The position numbers and the translations under genes are program-made. The notes beneath the pieces are model-generated. The model had not been told where the DNA came from. It worked only from the letters and a program-made list of their open reading frames with translations, and ran no database searches. Of a stretch of DNA of 15,077 bases, positions 10,864-15,077 are shown in pieces (positions within the stretch are counted from its first letter, which is position 1; each line of letters begins with the position of its first letter). The stretch comes from JACKBJ01 sp964549495 (lineage in GTDB: Bacteria > Chloroflexota > Anaerolineae > Epilineales > Epilineaceae): NCBI GenBank assembly GCA_964549495.1, contig CAZJWJ010000113.1:1-15077 (forward strand), written 5' to 3'.

Positions 10864-10892
10864 ATCATATCCCGCCCGCTGGAGGGGGTCAA
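10864..10892 (-). promoter_or_regulatory. Sigma70-type promoter of the acyl-CoA dehydrogenase/carboxylase cluster
   Basis: On the minus strand, TTGACC (10887-10892) and TATGAT (10864-10869) are separated by exactly 17 bases, with five of six matches in each hexamer. The leader to the ATG at 10805 would be about 52 bases. It probably drives all six genes down to the epimerase. Confidence 0.75.
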
Positions 10893-10903
10893 CCGAATTC
10901 GAC

Positions 10904-10921
10904 CCGGCGCGGACGCGCCGG
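10904..10921. promoter_or_regulatory. 18-base palindrome in the divergent promoter region, candidate operator
   Basis: CCGGCGCG-GA-CGCGCCGG has perfect 8-base arms. It lies 11 bases upstream of the cluster's -35 hexamer and just before a TATCAT (10926-10931) that may serve the plus-strand VanW-protein gene. The position suits a shared regulator. GC-rich palindromes also occur by chance in such DNA, so this is tentative. Confidence 0.35.
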
Positions 10922-10925
10922 CTGC

Positions 10926-10931
10926 TATCAT
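10926..10931 (+). promoter_or_regulatory. Possible -10 element of the VanW-domain gene
   Basis: TATCAT lies 67 bases before the chosen ATG at 10999. No matching -35 hexamer is seen at normal spacing. A small GC-rich palindrome, CCTCGC-GG-GCGAGG at 10938-10951, would lie at the start of the leader. Confidence 0.25.
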
Positions 10932-10998
10932 CCATAGCCTCGCGGGCGAGGCCGACCGCCCCGCAGCGCGCCCCGATCGAAGGGATTTCACCCAAGCC

Positions 10999-12942
10999 AT
11001 GTCCACCAACTCCGAAACGCGCCGCTGGCCGCCGACCACCCCGGCCGGCTGGCTGAGCCTGGTCCTGGCGCTGATCCTGGGCCTCCTGCTCCTGGCCGTC
11101 ATCGCCGCGGGCGTCTACGCCCGGCTCCATGCCGGCCGGATCTACCCCGGCGTGCACCTGGCCGGCACCGAGTTGGGCGGCCTGACGCAGGCCGAGGCCG
11201 CCGATCGACTGGCGCGGATGCCGCTGGTCGACGGCAGCATCTTGCTGCGCGACCCAGAGGATGAACGCAGCTGGGAGATCCCCAGCGAGGAGCTGGGTTT
11301 TCGGGTAGATCCGGACTTGCTGGCCGAACAGGCGCTGGCCTTGGGACGCGACGCGGAGGGCCCGCTCGGACGCTTGATCGAACCCCTCCGACTGCGGCGC
11401 TCGGGCTATGACCTGGCCCAGTGGATCGCCTTCGAACCCGAACGAGCCCGCGCGCGCCTGGAAGTCTTGGCGTCGGAGGTGGTCGTCCCACCGGAGAACG
11501 CCCGGCTCGAGCGTCAGGACGGACAGCTCGCGGCGATCGAGTCCGAGCCCGGTCGCGTGCTCGACGTCGACGCCACGCTGCAATCTCTGGCCGGTCTGGC
11601 CGCCCGGCCGATCACCGACAGCCTGGATATCGCCGTCGGCTATACGGCAGCGCGGATCTTCGATCTGTCCAACGTCAGCCAGGCCTACGAGCTGATCACA
11701 TCGGGCCCGATCGAGCTGGTCTGGCGCGAGGGACAGAGCTTCGATGTCCCCTTGGAGCAGCTCGAGGCCTGGACCCGGATCGAGAGGGTCGACACCGGCC
11801 AGGGCGACCGCGTCCCATCGATCATCATCGATCGCGACGGGATGCGCGAGTGGCTGGCCCCCTTGGCCGACCAGATCGATCACCCACCGCGCGATGCCCG
11901 CTACGCCATCGACCCGGCCACCGGCCGCTTTGCGCTGCTCGACGGCGGCGAGGAGGGCTCGCGTTTCGATCTGGAAGGCTCGGTCGACCGGCTGATCCGC
12001 GCCGCCTACACCCAGCAGCGGGTGGGCGAGCTGGCCGTGGAGCGCATCCCTCAGCAGGTCGGCGGAGACCTGCTGCGCGAGCTCAACACCAACATGGAGG
12101 AGATCGGGCGCGTGGCCACCGAGATCACGGGCTCTCCGACCGGCCGCATGCAGAACCTGCTGGTGGCCGCCGAGCGCCTGGATGGGCTGACCCTGGCGCC
12201 GGGACAGGAGGTCGGCTTCCTGTCGGCGCTCGGCGAGGTCTCCGAAGCCGAAGGCTACAACATGTTCCAGCTCCTCGGTGGGGCACCCGGCCCCGTGCCC
12301 AGCCCCTCGCCCAGCCCCACGGCCGGCGGTCCCGAGCCGACCGAGGAAACCGTTCCGGCCGAGGACGACGGCGACGTGGCCGAGGCCGCGACGGCGGCGC
12401 CCAGCCCCACGCCCTTCCAGATCGAGCCCAGCGCGGGCGGGCTGGCCGGCGGCATCACCCAGGTGGCCAGCACCATCTACCGAGCCGCCTTCTGGGCCGG
12501 CCTACCCATCCTGGAGCGCCACGCACCCCCGGTGCGCATCGGCTGGCTGGAGCCGCCCATCGGCATGGACGCCACCGTCTTCCCGGGTCGCTACGACCTG
12601 CGCTTCGCCAACGACACCGAGGGCTACCTGGTCTTCGATCTCGAGCTGGATGCCGAGCGGGGGCTCTTGGTCAGCCGCCTCTACGGACGCGCGGACCAGC
12701 AGCGTCGGGTCGAGATGATCGGCCCCACGGTGCGCGACGTGCAGCCGGCGGCCCGGCCGACGACCCTGCGCGAGCCGGGCTTGCCATCGGGCCAGAGCCA
12801 GCAGATCGGCTGGGCCCGCGAAGGTGCGGCCGTTCTCATCGAGCGCCGCGTCTGGGTGGACGGTCAGGCCCGGCCGCCCGAGCTCTTCGCCAGCCGCTAC
12901 GCGCCGGCCGGCGACCTGGTGGTCATCGGCACCGGGCCCTGA
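10999..12942 (+). CDS. Membrane-anchored VanW-domain envelope protein
   Basis: Predicted cell-envelope protein, 647 residues; VanW-family function is not firmly known. The ATG at 10999 puts a short cytoplasmic tail before one membrane helix (about 17-41), with the rest outside. Residues about 48-380 hold two peptidoglycan-binding-4-like regions (YPGVHLAGTELGGLTQAEAADRL near 49-71; a second around 215-350). The VanW domain starts near 385 (NLLVAAERLDGLTLAPGQEVGF) and resumes at GGLAGGITQVASTIYRAAFWAGLPILERH (480-508) and GMDATVFPGRYDLRFANDT (522-540). Between them sits an extra Pro/Ser/Ala/Glu-rich linker of about 50 residues (429-478). The usual family motif is GGGvCQ; here it is GGITQ, with Thr487 in place of Cys. 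The C-terminal 60 residues resemble the G5-like tail common in this family. It is transcribed divergently from the carboxylase cluster and stops 216 bases before recA. Confidence 0.88.
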   Translation: MSTNSETRRWPPTTPAGWLSLVLALILGLLLLAVIAAGVYARLHAGRIYPGVHLAGTELGGLTQAEAADRLARMPLVDGSILLRDPEDERSWEIPSEELGFRVDPDLLAEQALALGRDAEGPLGRLIEPLRLRRSGYDLAQWIAFEPERARARLEVLASEVVVPPENARLERQDGQLAAIESEPGRVLDVDATLQSLAGLAARPITDSLDIAVGYTAARIFDLSNVSQAYELITSGPIELVWREGQSFDVPLEQLEAWTRIERVDTGQGDRVPSIIIDRDGMREWLAPLADQIDHPPRDARYAIDPATGRFALLDGGEEGSRFDLEGSVDRLIRAAYTQQRVGELAVERIPQQVGGDLLRELNTNMEEIGRVATEITGSPTGRMQNLLVAAERLDGLTLAPGQEVGFLSALGEVSEAEGYNMFQLLGGAPGPVPSPSPSPTAGGPEPTEETVPAEDDGDVAEAATAAPSPTPFQIEPSAGGLAGGITQVASTIYRAAFWAGLPILERHAPPVRIGWLEPPIGMDATVFPGRYDLRFANDTEGYLVFDLELDAERGLLVSRLYGRADQQRRVEMIGPTVRDVQPAARPTTLREPGLPSGQSQQIGWAREGAAVLIERRVWVDGQARPPELFASRYAPAGDLVVIGTGP

Positions 12943-12983
12943 TTCTCGGCTCCGGACCGACGCAGCCCGGCGTGGATTTCGAC

Positions 12984-13012
12984 CTGTCGCGATGCTGTCG
13001 CGATCCTGTCGC
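12984..13012 (+). repeat. 11-base tandem repeat upstream of the recA promoter
   Basis: CTGTCGCGAT(G/C) occurs twice head to tail (12984-12994 and 12995-13005), followed by a partial third copy CTGTCGCC (13006-13013). It ends about 19 bases before the recA -35 hexamer and lies outside coding sequence. It may be a protein-binding array or slippage; no function is shown. Confidence 0.55.
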
Positions 13013-13031
13013 CAGCGCGTCGCCGAAAGCC

Positions 13032-13060
13032 TTGCAATCGATCCGAGCGCATGTTATACT
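13032..13060 (+). promoter_or_regulatory. Sigma70-type promoter of recA
   Basis: TTGCAA (13032-13037) and TATACT (13055-13060) are 17 bases apart. Transcription would start near 13067, leaving a leader of about 90 bases before the recA ATG. This is the only good promoter match in the 216-base gap. Confidence 0.7.
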
Positions 13061-13068
13061 GCCGACTA

Positions 13069-13080
13069 GAACATTTGTCC
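13069..13080 (+). promoter_or_regulatory. recA: Candidate LexA (SOS) box overlapping the recA start site
   Basis: GAACATTTGTCC matches the GAACnnnnGTTC LexA consensus used by many Gram-positive-type lineages in seven of eight fixed positions. It begins 8 bases after the -10 hexamer, where repressor would block initiation. A further half-site, ATGTTC at 13092-13097, forms an inverted pair with GAACAT at 13069-13074. lexA itself is not in the window, so this rests on pattern and position. Confidence 0.55.
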
Positions 13081-13144
13081 GATAGGTGGGCATGTTCCAT
13101 CCATATCGAGACCGGCGCCGCTCGCGGGCCGGGGAGCACAAACC

Positions 13145-13149
13145 AGGAG
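13145..13149 (+). promoter_or_regulatory. recA: Ribosome binding site of recA
   Basis: AGGAG lies 9 bases before the ATG at 13159 and fixes this start over the upstream in-frame codons that cross the promoter. An out-of-frame ATG at 13152 lies between the two. Confidence 0.7.
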
Positions 13150-13158
13150 ACATGGAGC

Positions 13159-14226
<1,068 letters not shown>

Positions 14227-14236
14227 GCTCGAAGCA

Positions 14237-14284
14237 CGCGGCGGGGCCGATCGCGGTTCGGATCGCGCGGCCGGCCCCGCCGCG
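14237..14284 (+). terminator. Hairpin between recA and recX, possible attenuator
   Basis: A perfect 13-base inverted repeat, CGCGGCGGGGCCG (14237-14249) and CGGCCCCGCCGCG (14272-14284), encloses 22 bases, beginning 10 bases after the recA stop and ending 14 bases before recX. No T tract follows. In several bacteria a hairpin at this spot lets only a fraction of recA transcripts continue into recX; the placement suggests the same here. Confidence 0.55.
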
Positions 14285-14298
14285 CAGTCGGGTCGCCC

Positions 14299-14934
14299 AT
14301 GCAGGAGATCACCAGGCTTCAGATGCAGCGCGGCGGACGCGCGCGGGTCAACCTGCACCTCGATGGTGAGTACGCCTTCAGCCTGGCACTCGATCTGGCC
14401 GCAGGCCTGCGGCGCGGCCAGCAGCTGGATGCCGAGGCCATCGCCGATCTGCGGCGCGAGGACGCCTACCGCCGCGCGCTGGACGCGGCCATGCACTATC
14501 TCGCGCACCGTCCGCGCAGCCGCCGCGAGGTTTGGGATCGCCTGCGCGAGAAGGACTTCGAAGAACCGGCGATCGAACGGGCTTGCGCGCGCCTCGAGGA
14601 GCTCGACCTGCTCGACGATGCGCGCTTCGCCGAATGGTGGGTCTCCAACCGACTGCAGCACCGACCCCGCGGCGCTCGCGCCCTCCGCTCCGAGTTGATG
14701 CAACGCGGGCTACCGGATCCCATCATCCGGCAGGTCACCGCCGACATCGACGAGACGGGCCTGGCTCGACAGCTGGCGCTCTCGCGCGCCGAACGACACC
14801 GCGGCCAGGACCGCCGACTCTTCGAGCGACGCCTGGGCAGCTGGCTACAGCGCCGCGGCTTCGGCTGGGAAGCCGTCCGCGAGGCCCTCGCCGCCGCCTG
14901 GCAGTCCCTGGAACCGCCCCCCGACACCCCTTGA
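14299..14934 (+). CDS. recX: RecX, modulator of RecA
   Basis: Small helical protein that binds RecA filaments and limits their growth or activity. 211 residues, within the family range. The ATG at 14299 is chosen because the N-terminus (ITRLQMQRGGRARVNLHLDGEYAFSL) aligns with the usual RecX beginning. A second in-frame ATG at 14323 would remove part of it. The family core is plain: AMHYLAHRPRSRREVWDRLREKDF near 64-87, LDLLDDARFAEWWVSNR near 102-118 (the most conserved RecX stretch), and RGARALRSELMQRGLP near 124-139, followed by further three-helix repeats and a Pro-rich end. The upstream Shine-Dalgarno is weak, and translation may depend on read-through from recA. It ends convergently with a minus-strand gene. 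Confidence 0.93.
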   Translation: MQEITRLQMQRGGRARVNLHLDGEYAFSLALDLAAGLRRGQQLDAEAIADLRREDAYRRALDAAMHYLAHRPRSRREVWDRLREKDFEEPAIERACARLEELDLLDDARFAEWWVSNRLQHRPRGARALRSELMQRGLPDPIIRQVTADIDETGLARQLALSRAERHRGQDRRLFERRLGSWLQRRGFGWEAVREALAAAWQSLEPPPDTP

Positions 14935-14958
14935 CCCGGCTCCTGCTCCGGCCTCCAG

Positions 14959-14984
14959 AGGGTTAGCAACCACTTTGCAACCCT
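14959..14984. terminator. Hairpin between convergent recX and the minus-strand gene
   Basis: AGGGTT-A-GCAA-CCACT-TTGC-AACCCT gives a 10-pair stem with one bulged base and a 5-base loop, 24 bases after the recX stop. Its right edge touches the TAA of the minus-strand frame. It could end transcription from either side, although no T tract flanks it. A second palindrome, CAACCC-TTA-GGGTTG (14978-14992), shares its right arm, so the two structures exclude each other. Confidence 0.45.
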
Positions 14985-15077
14985 TAGGGTTGGGCGAGCA
15001 ATGAGATACCCAATTCGGACGCCGCTGCATCCACCGTGTCGGCCCGCTGTTCGTCGGCAATAGCGCTGCTATTCCCT
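14984..15077 (-). CDS. 3' end of an unidentified minus-strand gene (cut by the window edge)
   Basis: The minus strand stays open from the window edge to a TAA at 14984-14986, reading 30 residues with natural composition (GNSSAIADEQRADTVDAAAS, then ELGISLLAQP). The Ala/Asp/Glu/Leu content looks like the C-terminal helix of a real protein, more so than the competing frames. The stop falls inside a palindrome next to a hairpin, as expected of a gene end. The fragment is too short to name a family. Confidence 0.4.
   Translation of the reverse strand, partial: GNSSAIADEQRADTVDAAASELGISLLAQP

Noticed and set aside
12984..13013. CRISPR or iteron origin
   Set aside because: Only two and a half 11-base copies with no spacers, and no replication initiator or cas gene nearby.
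11421..13085. 554-codon plus-strand frame overlapping the VanW-domain gene
   Set aside because: Arg/Gly/Pro-rich off-frame reading that runs on through the recA promoter region.
14935..15077. tRNA gene or phage attachment site near the right edge
   Set aside because: The repeated GCAACC and hairpins drew attention, but no cloverleaf, T-loop or CCA end is present and no integrase is seen.

Overview
This is a GC-rich bacterial chromosome segment that looks like ordinary core genome plus one disturbed surface-protein locus. I infer a Chloroflexota-type lineage, moderately and only from family flavour. The VanW-domain envelope protein carries an 'RAAFWAGLPI.ERH' stretch that I associate with that phylum. 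recA is followed by recX, and the possible LexA site next to recA resembles the GAACnnnnGTTC class rather than the E. coli type. No marker gene is present that would settle the taxonomy.

Layout. (1) Minus strand, 58-1872: a CPA1-type cation:proton antiporter fused to a cytoplasmic TrkA-like regulatory region, ending beside a run of C tracts (G-rich on the minus strand). (2) 1873-2093: a nested inverted repeat, probably the terminator of the next locus. (3) 2094-4611, minus strand: a surface-protein locus. An intact cysteine-rich secreted protein (3787-4611) runs directly into the frame-broken remains of a second, DUF11-like protein with Asp-rich linkers and a C-terminal membrane anchor (2094 to about 3813). 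This stretch looks less GC-rich than its surroundings. (4) 4724-10805, minus strand: a six-gene propionyl-CoA/acyl-CoA catabolism cluster. In transcription order it holds acyl-CoA dehydrogenase, carboxyltransferase, biotin carboxylase, biotin carrier, an RNase H-family protein and methylmalonyl-CoA epimerase. A good sigma70-like promoter lies in front of it. (5) Divergent plus strand, 10999-12942: a membrane-anchored VanW-domain envelope protein. (6) 13159-14934, plus strand: recA then recX, with a clear promoter, a candidate SOS operator at the start site and a strong hairpin between the genes. (7) 14935-15077: a hairpin at the convergent end of recX, then the last codons of an unidentified minus-strand gene cut by the window edge.

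How the genes work together. The cluster gives a coherent route. A dehydrogenase makes enoyl-CoA during acyl-chain oxidation. The biotin-dependent carboxylase (separate carboxyltransferase, biotin carboxylase and biotin carrier polypeptides) converts propionyl-CoA to (S)-methylmalonyl-CoA. The epimerase converts it to the (R) form for methylmalonyl-CoA mutase, which is not in this window. RecA and RecX are the recombinase and its modulator.

I found no mobile element, CRISPR array, tRNA or rRNA, and no convincing new defence or biosynthetic system. The most unusual items are the VanW domain that has lost its usual cysteine and carries a Pro/Ser-rich insertion, the deletion-like fusion with clustered frame breaks in the surface-protein locus, the long basic tail on the epimerase, and several well-formed DNA/RNA hairpins.
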